From: Pelagibacterales bacterium SAG-MED34
Lineage (GTDB): Bacteria > Pseudomonadota > Alphaproteobacteria > Pelagibacterales > Pelagibacteraceae
Direction: 5' to 3'
DNA length: 59,081 nucleotides
Assembly (NCBI GenBank): GCA_014653665.1
Contig: JACWEE010000003.1
Span: 1-59,081 of the forward strand
The translations under genes and the position numbers were made by a program. Below, piece after piece: positions 8,439 to 17,864 of this stretch (positions are counted from its first letter, which is position 1; each line of letters begins with the position of its first letter). The notes below the pieces were generated by a model. That model saw only the letters and a program-made list of their open reading frames with translations, did no database searches and had not been told where the DNA came from.

Positions 8439-8522
8439 ATGGCTAAAAGAAAAAAGAAAGCTGCTAAAAAGAAAACTAAGAAAAAAGCTAAGAAAAAGGC
8501 TAAGAAGAAAAAAAGAAGATAG
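8439..8522 (+). CDS. 27-residue poly-lysine protein, histone-tail-like
   Basis: This tiny gene starts at ATG 8439 behind a strong ribosome site (AAAGGGAGCTAAAG) and stops at TAG 8520-8522. By count it has 17 Lys, 3 Arg, 5 Ala, one Thr and the initiator Met, beginning MAKRKKKAAKKKTKKK. The composition matches eukaryotic H1 tails and bacterial HC1/AlgP-like Lys/Ala tails, which bind DNA or RNA without sequence preference. It has its own promoter, leader hairpin and strong terminator, so it is a single-gene transcript and probably well expressed. A nucleic-acid-condensing or ribosome-binding role is inference; no catalytic fold is possible at this size. Confidence 0.75.
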   Translation: MAKRKKKAAKKKTKKKAKKKAKKKKRR

Positions 8523-8544
8523 TTTAGTATTCTTTTTAACTGAT

Positions 8545-8584
8545 AACGCTTCTCATGGCGCTTGCGTGGGAAGCGTTTTTTTTT
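8545..8584 (+). terminator. Rho-independent terminator of the poly-lysine gene
   Basis: AACGCTTCTCA (8545-8555) pairs with TGGGAAGCGTT (8567-8577), with one T-G wobble, around an 11-base loop. A run of nine T follows (8576-8584). This is the best intrinsic terminator in the window, and it ends within the carD stop region, so it also separates the two convergent transcripts. Confidence 0.88.
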
Positions 8585-9410
8585 ACTCCGCTATTTCCTG
8601 ATTAATTATTACTTCTTTGACTGGTTTTTCCTCAATTTTTTGTACTTGTTTCTCTAAGTTTCTTTTAAGAGCTTTATCAAGTTTTTTCTGAGCATCTTCT
8701 AAGCTTGAACCAATCACAATTTGGAACTCTGTTAATAATCTATCATACGCTTTTTCAAATAACTGTCTTTCACTATATGACTGGTCAATCATAATATCAT
8801 CACCCTTATTAAGATCTCTCACAACTTCTGCTAGATCATATATCTTACCAGACGAAATTTTTGCCTCATATTCTTGAGCTCTTCGGCTCCACATTGAACG
8901 CTTAATTTTTGGTTTACTTTTTAAAATACTTACACATTTATTAATTTGGTTTATAGTTGCCAGAGGTCTTAAGTGAGATTGTTTATTTACAGGAACCATT
9001 CCATTTGCTTTATCTTTTTCAAATTTTAAAATATATGTTTCAACGTCAATTCCACCTATATTAATTTTTTTAGTTTCAGTTATTTGACCAACGCCATGTT
9101 TTGGATATACAACATAGTCTTTAGCTTTGAATAATCTTTTTTCAGTTTCTTGTTTTTTTACTTTTTTGATTTCAGGTTTTTGTTCATTATTTTTAGGAAT
9201 TCGTAATGGATCAGTCTTAATTTCAACCTTTTGTTTTTTTTTTTGATCTTTAATTATTTTTTTTTTAGTTAACCCTTTGGATGATTTTTTTACTTTTGAA
9301 ACCTTTGTAGTTTTTTTTACTTTTACTGTTTTTTTTGCTGCAGTAGTCTTTTTTTTTGTAACTTTGTTAGGTTTTTTATTATTCAATATTTTCTTTAAAA
9401 TATTCTTCAT
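8583..9410 (-). CDS. carD: CarD/CdnL-family transcription regulator with Lys-rich N-terminal extension
   Basis: CarD proteins bind the RNA polymerase beta subunit through a Tudor-like domain and stabilise open promoter complexes. The CarD domain spans about 93-245, beginning [19 protein letters not shown]; the conserved [15 protein letters not shown] and the helical C-terminal part follow. Before it lies a long basic tail with about 27 lysines in the first 61 residues, rich in KK-T/V repeats. The total of 275 residues exceeds the roughly 160-170 usual for CarD. The ATG at 9410 overlaps the ferredoxin gene by 32 bases; there is no later in-frame Met before the domain. It is the last gene of the helicase-TerB-fdxA-carD cluster. 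Confidence 0.9.
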   Translation of the reverse strand: MKNILKKILNNKKPNKVTKKKTTAAKKTVKVKKTTKVSKVKKSSKGLTKKKIIKDQKKKQKVEIKTDPLRIPKNNEQKPEIKKVKKQETEKRLFKAKDYVVYPKHGVGQITETKKINIGGIDVETYILKFEKDKANGMVPVNKQSHLRPLATINQINKCVSILKSKPKIKRSMWSRRAQEYEAKISSGKIYDLAEVVRDLNKGDDIMIDQSYSERQLFEKAYDRLLTEFQIVIGSSLEDAQKKLDKALKRNLEKQVQKIEEKPVKEVIINQEIAE

Positions 9411-9708
9411 ATTTATTTTTTACATCTTTAAATTTTTCGTGATCCGCTGGAGGATCTTTTCTTTCACTAATATTTGGCCATACATCCGCATACTTTTTAT
9501 TTATCTCCATCCACTTACCATTGTTATCATCATTATCTGATATTATGGCGTCCACTGGACATTCTGGCTCACAAACGCCACAATCTATACACTCATCAGG
9601 TTTAATTACAAGCATATTTTTACCTTCATAAAAACAATCAACTGGGCATACCTCCACACAATCCATCAATTTACATTTGATGCACTTTTCATTAACTAAA
9701 TAGGTCAT
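9379..9708 (-). CDS. fdxA: Ferredoxin FdxA, seven-iron (3Fe-4S/4Fe-4S) type
   Basis: This 109-residue electron carrier has cysteines at 9, 12, 17, 21, 25, 40, 43, 46 and 50. The pattern [18 protein letters not shown] followed by [14 protein letters not shown] is the alphaproteobacterial FdxA signature, with one 3Fe-4S and one 4Fe-4S cluster, and the C-terminal tail of about 55 residues is typical. Its ATG overlaps the TerB-like stop (ATGA), and a ferredoxin next to carD and the helicase is a conserved alphaproteobacterial arrangement. Confidence 0.95.
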   Translation of the reverse strand: MTYLVNEKCIKCKLMDCVEVCPVDCFYEGKNMLVIKPDECIDCGVCEPECPVDAIISDNDDNNGKWMEINKKYADVWPNISERKDPPADHEKFKDVKNKYEEYFKENIE

Positions 9709-10130
9709 ATTTTTTTTTGTCGAACTTTCTCTTTAATGTTACCAACAACTTTTGCATCTAGATAAAGCAAACCAGATAGTCTTCTCATTAGATTTGTTTC
9801 GTACATATCAGCATCTTCATCAGAATATATAATATCCCATAATGCCTCAATTATGATTTTCTTGTCTTCCTCACTTATATTTTTCACTTCTCTAGTGAAA
9901 TCAAGTATTTGATTTGAATCTTTTTCTTTTTCTTCTGCATCTTGTATAATTTTATCTATTTCCTCAGTCCCAGCTCCCATTTCAATAATTGCCTCTTTTA
10001 TAATTTTTTTTTCTTTATCTGTATAATTCTCATCAATTTTAGCCGAATGAATTAATAAACAAGTAACTGCTATTATTGAAGGATGATTATCTTTTTTTTC
10101 AGTTTCTTCTTTTTTAAAAATATTAAACAT
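9705..10130 (-). CDS. TerB-family protein
   Basis: This 141-residue, all-helical acidic protein belongs to the TerB/DjlA-N superfamily. The core [23 protein letters not shown] (in part) contains the family's A-x-x-D-x-x-x-x-x-E pattern, repeated as [17 protein letters not shown]. These acidic clusters are thought to bind metal ions. The role is not known; it is not part of a tellurite-resistance operon here. Its ATG overlaps the helicase stop by one base and its stop overlaps fdxA (ATGA), so the three are translationally coupled. Confidence 0.8.
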   Translation of the reverse strand: MFNIFKKEETEKKDNHPSIIAVTCLLIHSAKIDENYTDKEKKIIKEAIIEMGAGTEEIDKIIQDAEEKEKDSNQILDFTREVKNISEEDKKIIIEALWDIIYSDEDADMYETNLMRRLSGLLYLDAKVVGNIKEKVRQKKI

Positions 10131-12613
10131 TATTTTAAGTTAAGTTGTGAAAGAACATTAAACGGATTATCATTAATTTTCTTTTTAGTGTCTTTTTTAA
10201 TTATTTTTCTTAATGGAATATATCTAAAGTGAAGATTATTATCTTTTTCATAAGTTTTATAATTCATTTTCTTAATTAATTTCACAAAATTTTCTTTATT
10301 ACAACCTAGCAAATTCAACATTTCAGGAATTAACTTTATCTCTTTAATTTTATCTTCAGATTTAGTATTAAAAATCATTAAAAATAACCTCTCTAAAATA
10401 TCTATCCTAACATATAGATTTTCAAATTTTTCAAAACCACATAAGAGCATTAAATTTTTATTAAGTTTTTGCTTTTCTTCTAAAAAGTTCAGTCCAAAAG
10501 TTGGTGGTAAGAAGTCAAAATTTTTCTCATTAAAGTTTTTCCATAAAAGAATTCTTAAGGATACAGAGCTTGGTTTAAATAATTTAAACAAAAAAACATG
10601 ATATCTCCCAAATTTTACACCTAAGTTTCTTAATTTTTTCCTTTCATCTTGATTAAGTTTATTTAAATAATTTATTACCCCATCCCTTTTAACAACCCCA
10701 TTATTTTCATAAAGATGATAAGCTAAAGCTCTTAATTCTGAATTATTATCCTTAACATTTTTTAAGTCTATTAGACTTTGTAGCTCTGTTTCAATTTTAC
10801 CATTTATCCAGGACTGTAAATAAAAATTAAGCCTTGATTTTTCAGTGTTTTCAATCATTTCATCAATAATTATTTGAATCTGTGGATTTAGATAATCTGA
10901 GCCTGGAATTAATTTAGCTATTTGGTTATTGTTCCAATAAATTTTAAAATCATCTTTCAGTTCAATTAAGCCAGTATCAATTATTTGAGTTATTCTTTTG
11001 ATAATTTCGGGGACTACGTTTTGTCTTGCAGCCTTTTTTAATGATTTTACATCAGCATCCAATGTATCAACTTTAAGATCTAGTTCTAATTTTAAACCTT
11101 TTAAACGACCAATAAATTGTTCATTTATCATTACCTCTTCATCATTAATAATCACTGTTTCAAACGTAATGTCTTGTTTTAAACCTCTGGCCAAAACACT
11201 TGCTCTTTTATCTACAAATGTTTTAGTTAACTCTTCATGAAGTCTATCTGATAGCTTATCTTCAAGATTTTTAGTTCTCTCAATCCAATAGTCCTGATTT
11301 TCAACCCAATTTGATTTATTTGAAACATAAGCCCAAGTTCTGACATTAGCAATTCGATTGGATAAAGAGTCAACGTTTCCGTCTAATTTATCCAATAAAG
11401 ATAGCTGCTCTTTCATATAGTGATTTGGAACTTTTTTATTCCCAATCGTTAAAAAATTAAAAATTTTACTTACAACTTCAAAGTGATGACCATAAGTTTT
11501 TTTTACAAAATCAGGTATTTGGCAACATTCCCAAAGTATTTGTAAGATTTCACTATTATCTTGAATTTTAATATTTGTTGCTTCTTTTAAAAAATATTTT
11601 AATACTTTTTCATCCTGGCATTCATTAATTCGTCTTAGCCACTCTTTTTGTGGTCTCTCTTCTAAAGATTTTAATAATGAAACTTTATTACTAAAATTCA
11701 ATTTTGAGTTTCTCCAAAAGATAGTTTGTATATCTGGAAAGCTATGAGATTCTAATGCTTCAATTTCCTCAGGTCCAACCTCTTTACATTCTCCAGTTGT
11801 ACCAAACATGCCATCATTCAAATATCTTCCTGCTCTACCTGCTATTTGCCCAATTTCTGAAATATTTAAATTTCTTAATTTTTTTCCATCAAACTTTTTT
11901 AAATTTGAAAAATAAACATTATCTAGATCCATATTTATTCCCATTCCAATTGCATCAGTAGCAACTAAATAATCAACATCCCCAGATTGATATAAACTTA
12001 CCTGTGAGTTTCTTGTTTTAGGGCTAAGTGAACCCATAACAATAGCGGCACCACCTTTTTGACGTCTTATCAATTCTGCGATCGCGTATACCTCTTCAGT
12101 AGAAAAAGCAATTACGGCACTTTTTCTCTCTATTCTTGAAATTTTTTTGTGACCACCAAAAGATAATTTAGAAAGCCTTTCTCGATTTTTAAATTCAATA
12201 TCATCATCAAGTTTTTGAATAATTTTTTTAATAGAGTTTGAACCCATGAGCATGGTAAGCTTTTCACCTCTCATATTCAATAATCTATCTGTAAAAATAT
12301 GACCTCGCTCGTGGTCATTACACATTTGTATTTCATCTATACCAACAAATTCTAAACTTTTATCCAATGGCATAGACTCAACAGTACAAAGAAAATATTT
12401 TGCATTTATTGGAATTATTTTTTCTTCACCTGTAATCAAAGCAACTTTTGATGGATCTATTTTTTTTATAATTTTGTCATAAACTTCTCTTGCTAAAAGT
12501 CTTAAAGGGAAACCAATCATGCCCGAATCAAAAGAAAGCATAGTTTCAATTGCTAGAAAAGTTTTTCCGGTATTTGTAGGCCCAAGAACTGCTGTGATTT
12601 TATTTTTTGTCAT
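10130..12613 (-). CDS. Suv3-like superfamily II RNA/DNA helicase
   Basis: This is an ATP-dependent helicase of 827 residues. Motif I is GPTNTGKT (11-18), motif II DEIQ (93-96), and motif VI QIAGRAGR (256-263). The N-terminal half matches the mitochondrial Suv3 helicase that works with RNA degradation, and the long helical C-terminal half is typical of the alphaproteobacterial versions. I prefer the ATG at 12613 because motif I then starts 10 residues in; a TTG at 12643 would add ten residues. It is the first gene of the four-gene minus-strand cluster, and the 162 bases upstream hold both divergent promoters. Confidence 0.88.
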   Translation of the reverse strand: MTKNKITAVLGPTNTGKTFLAIETMLSFDSGMIGFPLRLLAREVYDKIIKKIDPSKVALITGEEKIIPINAKYFLCTVESMPLDKSLEFVGIDEIQMCNDHERGHIFTDRLLNMRGEKLTMLMGSNSIKKIIQKLDDDIEFKNRERLSKLSFGGHKKISRIERKSAVIAFSTEEVYAIAELIRRQKGGAAIVMGSLSPKTRNSQVSLYQSGDVDYLVATDAIGMGINMDLDNVYFSNLKKFDGKKLRNLNISEIGQIAGRAGRYLNDGMFGTTGECKEVGPEEIEALESHSFPDIQTIFWRNSKLNFSNKVSLLKSLEERPQKEWLRRINECQDEKVLKYFLKEATNIKIQDNSEILQILWECCQIPDFVKKTYGHHFEVVSKIFNFLTIGNKKVPNHYMKEQLSLLDKLDGNVDSLSNRIANVRTWAYVSNKSNWVENQDYWIERTKNLEDKLSDRLHEELTKTFVDKRASVLARGLKQDITFETVIINDEEVMINEQFIGRLKGLKLELDLKVDTLDADVKSLKKAARQNVVPEIIKRITQIIDTGLIELKDDFKIYWNNNQIAKLIPGSDYLNPQIQIIIDEMIENTEKSRLNFYLQSWINGKIETELQSLIDLKNVKDNNSELRALAYHLYENNGVVKRDGVINYLNKLNQDERKKLRNLGVKFGRYHVFLFKLFKPSSVSLRILLWKNFNEKNFDFLPPTFGLNFLEEKQKLNKNLMLLCGFEKFENLYVRIDILERLFLMIFNTKSEDKIKEIKLIPEMLNLLGCNKENFVKLIKKMNYKTYEKDNNLHFRYIPLRKIIKKDTKKKINDNPFNVLSQLNLK

Positions 12614-12775
12614 TTCTAGCTTTGGTATAGTTTTTTTTACCAATACTATATATTGTTACCTCTAAAGAACAAAAATGGGTTAAAACTAGTCCGAATCATT
12701 GAGGAAAAAGTTCTCATTTTTATTATTTAATGTTTTAAGGTTATCATAATTTCTAAAAATTAAATATATTTTTTT

Positions 12776-14734
12776 ATGCCTCAGAAACTGTGGGAAGCAA
12801 ATTCTCAAACAAAATCAAAATCAAATTTATTTGAATTTGAAAAGTTTTTAGCAAAGAAATTTAATTATGTTCCTAAGAAAGATTATAAAAAATTGTATAA
12901 TTGGACAATTGAAAACTCAAAGCTTTTCTGGTCTTCTATATGGGAATTTTCAAATATTAAAGGTATCAAAAATGATAAATTTCATTTTCCAAAAGAAATT
13001 TTTAAAAGTAAATTTTTAGTGAAATCTAAATTAAATTATGCAGAAAATTTGTTGTCTAAAAATGATAATTCAAAAGCTGTTACATTTATTAGTGAAAATG
13101 GATACCGAGAAGAAAAATCTTGGAATGAATTAAATAATAACACTCTAAAATTAATTAATTTTTTTAAAAAAAATAAAATCAAAGAAAAAGACAGAATTGC
13201 AGCTTATACAGCAAATCAAATTGAGACTGTTGAGAGTTTTTTAGCAACTAGTGCTATTGGAGCAATTTGGTCATCCTGTTCGCCAGACTTTGGTATACAA
13301 GGTGTCATAGAAAGATTTTCTCAAATTAAACCAAAAGTATTAATAATTACAGATAGGTATTACTATAATGGTAAAGAGATAAATGTACTTGAAAGATTAC
13401 CAGCTATTCTAAAAAAAATTAAATCTATTAAATGTGTTTTAATTACTAATTATCCAGGTAAAAAAAGTTTAAAACAAAATAAGATCAAAGGAATTAAAAT
13501 TTTTTATTATAATAAAATTAAATTTAAAAAAGATAGAGAATTTACATTCAAAAAGTTTGATTTTGATAAAGAGCTAGCAATTTTATATTCAAGTGGAACA
13601 ACAGGGAAACCAAAATGCATATGTCATAGAGCTGGTGGGGTTTTGTTACAGCATCTTAAAGAACATAAACTTCATTGTGATGTTAAGGAAGGAGATAATG
13701 TATTTTATTTTACTACTTGTGGGTGGATGATGTGGAACTGGTTAATGACTTTCTTGGCATCAAAAGCTTCAATTGTTCTATTTGATGGCTTTCCAATGCA
13801 TAAAGGAAGTGATTTACTATTTAAAATAGCTGAGAAAGAAAAAATCTCTTTGTTTGGTATAAGTGCAAAGTATATTGACCAATTAAAGAAGCTTAACATA
13901 AATATTAAAAAAAAATTTAAACTAAAGTCTCTCAAAACTATTTGTTCTACTGGATCACCCTTATCCTCGGAGGGTTTTGATTATGTTTATAAAAATATAA
14001 AAAAAAATGTTCATTTAGCATCTATTGCGGGTGGAACAGATTTAGTATCATGCTTTGTATTAGGAAATATATATTCTCCAGTTTACAGGGGTCAAATTCA
14101 GAATAATGGATTAGGAATGAATACAGACGTTTTTTCTGAAAGAGGAAAGTCTTTAATAAATCAAAAGGGAGAATTAGTTTGTAAATCGCCATTTCCCTCA
14201 ATGCCAAAATTATTTTGGAATGATAAGAATAATGAAAAATATAAGAGTGCATATTTCAAAAAATATAAAAATGTTTGGCATCATGGAGACTTTGCTGAGA
14301 GAAAATCTAACGGAGGTTATGTAATTTATGGAAGATCAGATGCTACACTAAATCCTGGTGGAGCAAGATTAGGTACTGCTGAGATATATTCTGTAGTTGA
14401 TAAATTTAAAGAAGTGAAAGAATCAATAGTTATAGGTCAGAAATGGGATAATGATGTGAGAATTATATTATTTGTTGTTCTTAAGAAACCTAACTCATTA
14501 AATGAGGCATTATCTCTAAACATAAAAAAAGCTATACGTTTAGATGCATCCCCACGGCACGTACCCAAAAAAATAATTGAGGTCTCAGATATACCAAGAA
14601 CAAAAAATGGAAAAATAGTTGAGATTGCTGTCAGAAATACTATTGAAGGAAATAAAATAAAAAATATTCAAGCTCTTATAAATCCTAATATTTTAAATGA
14701 ATTTAAAAATTTGGATGAACTTAAGACACCATAA
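12776..14734 (+). CDS. Acetoacetyl-CoA synthetase
   Basis: The enzyme ligates acetoacetate to CoA with ATP, feeding ketone bodies into acetyl-CoA or polymer metabolism. The 652-residue length matches the AACS family. Features are the N-terminal LWEANSQTKSKSNLFEFE cap, the AMP-binding core ILYSSGTTGKPKC (269-281), FTTCGWMMWNWL, and the C-terminal GRSDATLNPGGARLGTAEIY followed by PRTKNGKIVE, which carries the acetylatable lysine. Start is ATG 12776 with a poor ribosome site. The TAXI TRAP genes follow 76 bases downstream. Confidence 0.92.
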   Translation: MPQKLWEANSQTKSKSNLFEFEKFLAKKFNYVPKKDYKKLYNWTIENSKLFWSSIWEFSNIKGIKNDKFHFPKEIFKSKFLVKSKLNYAENLLSKNDNSKAVTFISENGYREEKSWNELNNNTLKLINFFKKNKIKEKDRIAAYTANQIETVESFLATSAIGAIWSSCSPDFGIQGVIERFSQIKPKVLIITDRYYYNGKEINVLERLPAILKKIKSIKCVLITNYPGKKSLKQNKIKGIKIFYYNKIKFKKDREFTFKKFDFDKELAILYSSGTTGKPKCICHRAGGVLLQHLKEHKLHCDVKEGDNVFYFTTCGWMMWNWLMTFLASKASIVLFDGFPMHKGSDLLFKIAEKEKISLFGISAKYIDQLKKLNINIKKKFKLKSLKTICSTGSPLSSEGFDYVYKNIKKNVHLASIAGGTDLVSCFVLGNIYSPVYRGQIQNNGLGMNTDVFSERGKSLINQKGELVCKSPFPSMPKLFWNDKNNEKYKSAYFKKYKNVWHHGDFAERKSNGGYVIYGRSDATLNPGGARLGTAEIYSVVDKFKEVKESIVIGQKWDNDVRIILFVVLKKPNSLNEALSLNIKKAIRLDASPRHVPKKIIEVSDIPRTKNGKIVEIAVRNTIEGNKIKNIQALINPNILNEFKNLDELKTP

Positions 14735-14810
14735 ATACTTCTAAATTTATATAGACAATAATAATTGATTAATATTAAATAGTAATAATAATTAATAGAT
14801 TGGAGTAAAA

Positions 14811-15818
14811 ATGATTAAAAACTTATTCAAAAGTTCTCTAATGATATTACTTCTGACACTTGGTTTGTCAGGTAAATCGTTTGCTCAAGAACTAAAATTT
14901 TTTACAATTGGTACAGGAGGAACGGCTTACACATATTATCCAGTTGGTGGAATGATTGCAAATGCAATTTCTAAACCGCCAGGATCAAGAGAATGTGGTA
15001 AGGGTGGAAGTTGTGGAGTTCCTAACTTAATTGCATCTGCTGTTTCATCAAGAGGATCAGTAGATAATGTAAATGCTATTATTTCAGGATTAAGAAATTC
15101 AGGATTTGCACAGTCTGATGTTGCTTATTGGGCTTACACTGGTACTGGAACTATGGAAGGAAAAGAACCAGCAAAAGATTTAAGAACTATCGCTGCACTT
15201 TTCCAAGAACATATTCATTTAGTTGCACTTAAGAAAAGTAATATTAATTCTGTTAAAGACCTAAAAGGTAAAAGAGTTTCACTCGATGAACCTGGATCTG
15301 GTACGTATGTTGATGCCAAATTAATTTTAGAGTCAAATGGTTTAAGTACTAGCGATGTAAAAGCTGAAGCTTTAAAAGGTAAAGCAGCTACAGACGCACT
15401 AAGAAATGGAAAAGTTGACGCAATTTTTGTTGTAGCAGGTTTTCCAACAGGAGCTATTGTTGAGTTAGCATCTGCAGTTGATGTAAAATTAGTTCCTATA
15501 GATGGTGCAGGAGCTAAAGCATTAACTTCAAAATACGGATTTTTCTCACAAAGCCCAATTCCTTCAGGAACTTATGAAGGAGTTGATGAGGTAAATACTG
15601 TAGCAGTAGGTGCCCAATGGTTTACTTCTGCAAAAGAAGATAATGAACTAATCTATCAAATAACTAAAGCTTTATGGAATAAAGAATCTAGAAAGCTTAT
15701 GGATGTTGGTCATGCTAAAGGTAAAACAATAACACCTGAATCTGCTCTTTCTGGAGTGGGTGTACCGTTACATCCTGGTGCAGAAAAGTTCTATAAAGAA
15801 GCAGGACTTATAAATTAA
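14811..15818 (+). CDS. TAXI-family TRAP transporter substrate-binding protein
   Basis: This 335-residue periplasmic binding protein has a Sec signal peptide (about 1-25, ending KSFA-QE). The mature part starts LKFFTIGTGGTAYTYYPVGG, the signature of TAXI proteins, followed by LRTIAALFQEHIHLVALKKS and the VKDLKGKRVSLDEPGSGT motif. It delivers a small organic solute, likely an acid or amino acid, to the fused permease encoded next. A good TTGGAG ribosome site lies 5 bases before the ATG. Three features suggest higher expression of this protein than of the permease: the ribosome site, the absence of one before the permease, and the hairpin between the genes. Confidence 0.94.
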   Translation: MIKNLFKSSLMILLLTLGLSGKSFAQELKFFTIGTGGTAYTYYPVGGMIANAISKPPGSRECGKGGSCGVPNLIASAVSSRGSVDNVNAIISGLRNSGFAQSDVAYWAYTGTGTMEGKEPAKDLRTIAALFQEHIHLVALKKSNINSVKDLKGKRVSLDEPGSGTYVDAKLILESNGLSTSDVKAEALKGKAATDALRNGKVDAIFVVAGFPTGAIVELASAVDVKLVPIDGAGAKALTSKYGFFSQSPIPSGTYEGVDEVNTVAVGAQWFTSAKEDNELIYQITKALWNKESRKLMDVGHAKGKTITPESALSGVGVPLHPGAEKFYKEAGLIN

Positions 15819-15844
15819 ATTTATAAGTATTCTAAAATAAATTG

Positions 15845-15870
15845 TGCCCTAGGTCTAATGACCTAGGGCA
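15845..15870 (+). promoter_or_regulatory. Intercistronic 11-bp perfect stem-loop between TRAP binding protein and permease
   Basis: TGCCCTAGGTC (15845-15855) and GACCTAGGGCA (15860-15870) pair perfectly around a TAAT tetraloop. Only TTATT separates the stem from the permease ATG at 15876. It can act as a 3' stabiliser of the binding-protein mRNA, as a leaky terminator, and as a block to ribosome entry on the permease, all of which lower permease output. It is GC-rich against an AT-rich background. Confidence 0.8.
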
Positions 15871-15875
15871 TTATT

Positions 15876-17861
15876 ATGTCTCAATTTAATATTTCCCCTG
15901 AAGAAGTTTCAAAACTTGAAGAAAAGTTTGAGATAAAAAGTAATGAAAGAAAATTAAAAAATTTTTTAAAATTATTAACGTTTATCGCACTAGTTACGAT
16001 GTCAATTTACCATTTTTATGCTTCAGGATTTGGAACAATTAGAGATATACTTCATAGAGGTATACACATCTCTTTTGTAGTTGGCCTAGTGTTTTTATTT
16101 TATAATTGGAAAAGTTTTCCTGATGAAAAATCAAAAAGCAAAGTTCCTATAATAGATATTATTTTTTCAATTCTTGTTGTAATAACTGCACTTTATCTAC
16201 CTTTATTACCTCCTGAAATATTAGCAAGCAGAGTAGGAAATCCTTCAAGCACTGAAGTTATCATGGGATCAATACTTATAATTTTGACCCTTGAGGCTGC
16301 AAGGAGATCTATTGGATACACACTACCATTAATATGTGTAATATTTATGATTTTTGCACTTTATGGTCCTATCTTCCCTGGAGCTTTAAAGCACGGTGGT
16401 AGTAGTTGGGCAGGGTTTGTAAATCATATTTATATAACTAACCAAGGAATTTATGGAATCGCTGTTGGTGTTATGGCTCAATATGTTTTTTTATTTATTT
16501 TGTTTGGAGTACTTGCAACACGAATAGGACTAGGACAATTGTTTATTGATTTAGCAATGGTAATAGCTGGACGATACTCTGGAGGACCAGCAAAAGTGGC
16601 AATATTTTCTTCAGCATTTTTAGGAACCATATCTGGTTCCTCAATTGCAAATACAGTAACAACTGGATCTTTAACAATACCTGCAATGAAAAAAGTTGGA
16701 TATCCACCACATTTTTCTGGTGCTGTGGAAGCTACAGCATCTACTGGCGGACAAATAACTCCACCTATTTTAGGGGCTGCTGCATTTATTATGGTGGAAT
16801 ATTTAGAATTACCTTTAAGGGATATTTTAGCAGCTGCATTAATTCCAGCACTGCTTCACTATTTTGGAATTTTTGTAATGGTTCATTTAGAGGCAAAAAA
16901 ATTAGGACTTAGAGGTTTAAACGAAAGTGAGGTTCCTAAATTTATAAAAATTATACAAGATAATTGGCTTGCAATAGTTCCATTGTTTATCTTGGTATAT
17001 TTAATTTTAATTGGTCGGACTCCTGATTATGCTGCAGTAAATGGAATAATTGCATGCGTCGTTATTGGATTTATTAGAAAAAAAAATAGACTTACTTTTA
17101 ACGACTTATTTGAGTGTCTTGCAAGAGGAGCAAAGAATACTTTGGCTGTTGGAGCCGCTGCAACATCAATAGGGATTATAGTTGGTGTAGTTACACTAAC
17201 AGGTGTTGGTTTTAGATTAGGTTATGTAGTAATCCAAACGGCTGGTGATATTGGAGGTTTCTTCTTAAACTTTTTACCTTTTAATTATTTTTCTTTAGCC
17301 GATCTAACATTATTTTTCTCACTAATATTAATTGCAATATCATGCATATTTATGGGTACAGGAGTACCAACTACTGCAACATACATAATATTAGTTGCTG
17401 TTGCTGCCCCTGCTCTCACTCAATTACAAATTGAGCCCATTGTTTCTCACTTTTTTGTATTTTATTATGGTGTCTTAGCTGACATAACACCGCCAGTTGC
17501 TCTTGCAGCATATGCTGCTGCTGGAATTGCAGGATCAAATCCATTTACCACGGGTAATACTGCATTTAGATTAGGAATTGCTAAAGCCCTTGTGCCTTTT
17601 GTATTTGTCTATTCACCATCTCTATTATTAGTTGCTCAAGGGTTTAATTTTTATGATTTTTTTGTAACTTTAATTTCTGCAATGATTGGAATTGGTTTGA
17701 TTGGAATAGGATTTACAGGCTATCTATTTAAAAGAGTTTCTACGTTTCAAAGATGGTATTTAGGAATTATTTCATTACTATTTATTGCACCTGGTTTAAG
17801 TTCATCAATTATTGGTTTATTTTTAGTGTTGCCAATATTTATTCTTCAATTAAGAAAATAA
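15876..17861 (+). CDS. TRAP transporter fused small/large permease (DctQM type)
   Basis: This 661-residue inner-membrane protein joins the four-helix small subunit (about residues 30-170) to the large ion-coupled subunit (about 180-660), the usual arrangement for TAXI systems. Visible motifs are GTISGSSIANTVTTGSLTIP and STGGQITPPILGAAAF (large-subunit hairpin loops) and IFMGTGVPTTATYI with DITPPVALAAYAAAGIAG in the second half. Import is probably driven by sodium or protons. The ATG has no Shine-Dalgarno sequence; a hairpin ends 5 bases before it. It converges on the thioesterase gene with 3 bases between. Confidence 0.93.
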   Translation: MSQFNISPEEVSKLEEKFEIKSNERKLKNFLKLLTFIALVTMSIYHFYASGFGTIRDILHRGIHISFVVGLVFLFYNWKSFPDEKSKSKVPIIDIIFSILVVITALYLPLLPPEILASRVGNPSSTEVIMGSILIILTLEAARRSIGYTLPLICVIFMIFALYGPIFPGALKHGGSSWAGFVNHIYITNQGIYGIAVGVMAQYVFLFILFGVLATRIGLGQLFIDLAMVIAGRYSGGPAKVAIFSSAFLGTISGSSIANTVTTGSLTIPAMKKVGYPPHFSGAVEATASTGGQITPPILGAAAFIMVEYLELPLRDILAAALIPALLHYFGIFVMVHLEAKKLGLRGLNESEVPKFIKIIQDNWLAIVPLFILVYLILIGRTPDYAAVNGIIACVVIGFIRKKNRLTFNDLFECLARGAKNTLAVGAAATSIGIIVGVVTLTGVGFRLGYVVIQTAGDIGGFFLNFLPFNYFSLADLTLFFSLILIAISCIFMGTGVPTTATYIILVAVAAPALTQLQIEPIVSHFFVFYYGVLADITPPVALAAYAAAGIAGSNPFTTGNTAFRLGIAKALVPFVFVYSPSLLLVAQGFNFYDFFVTLISAMIGIGLIGIGFTGYLFKRVSTFQRWYLGIISLLFIAPGLSSSIIGLFLVLPIFILQLRK

Positions 17862-17864
17862 GAC

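Noticed and set aside
9277-9540. Phe-rich plus-strand open frame of 87 codons
   Set aside because: Antisense of the poly-lysine tail of CarD and the FdxA tail (AAA read as TTT); no ribosome site.
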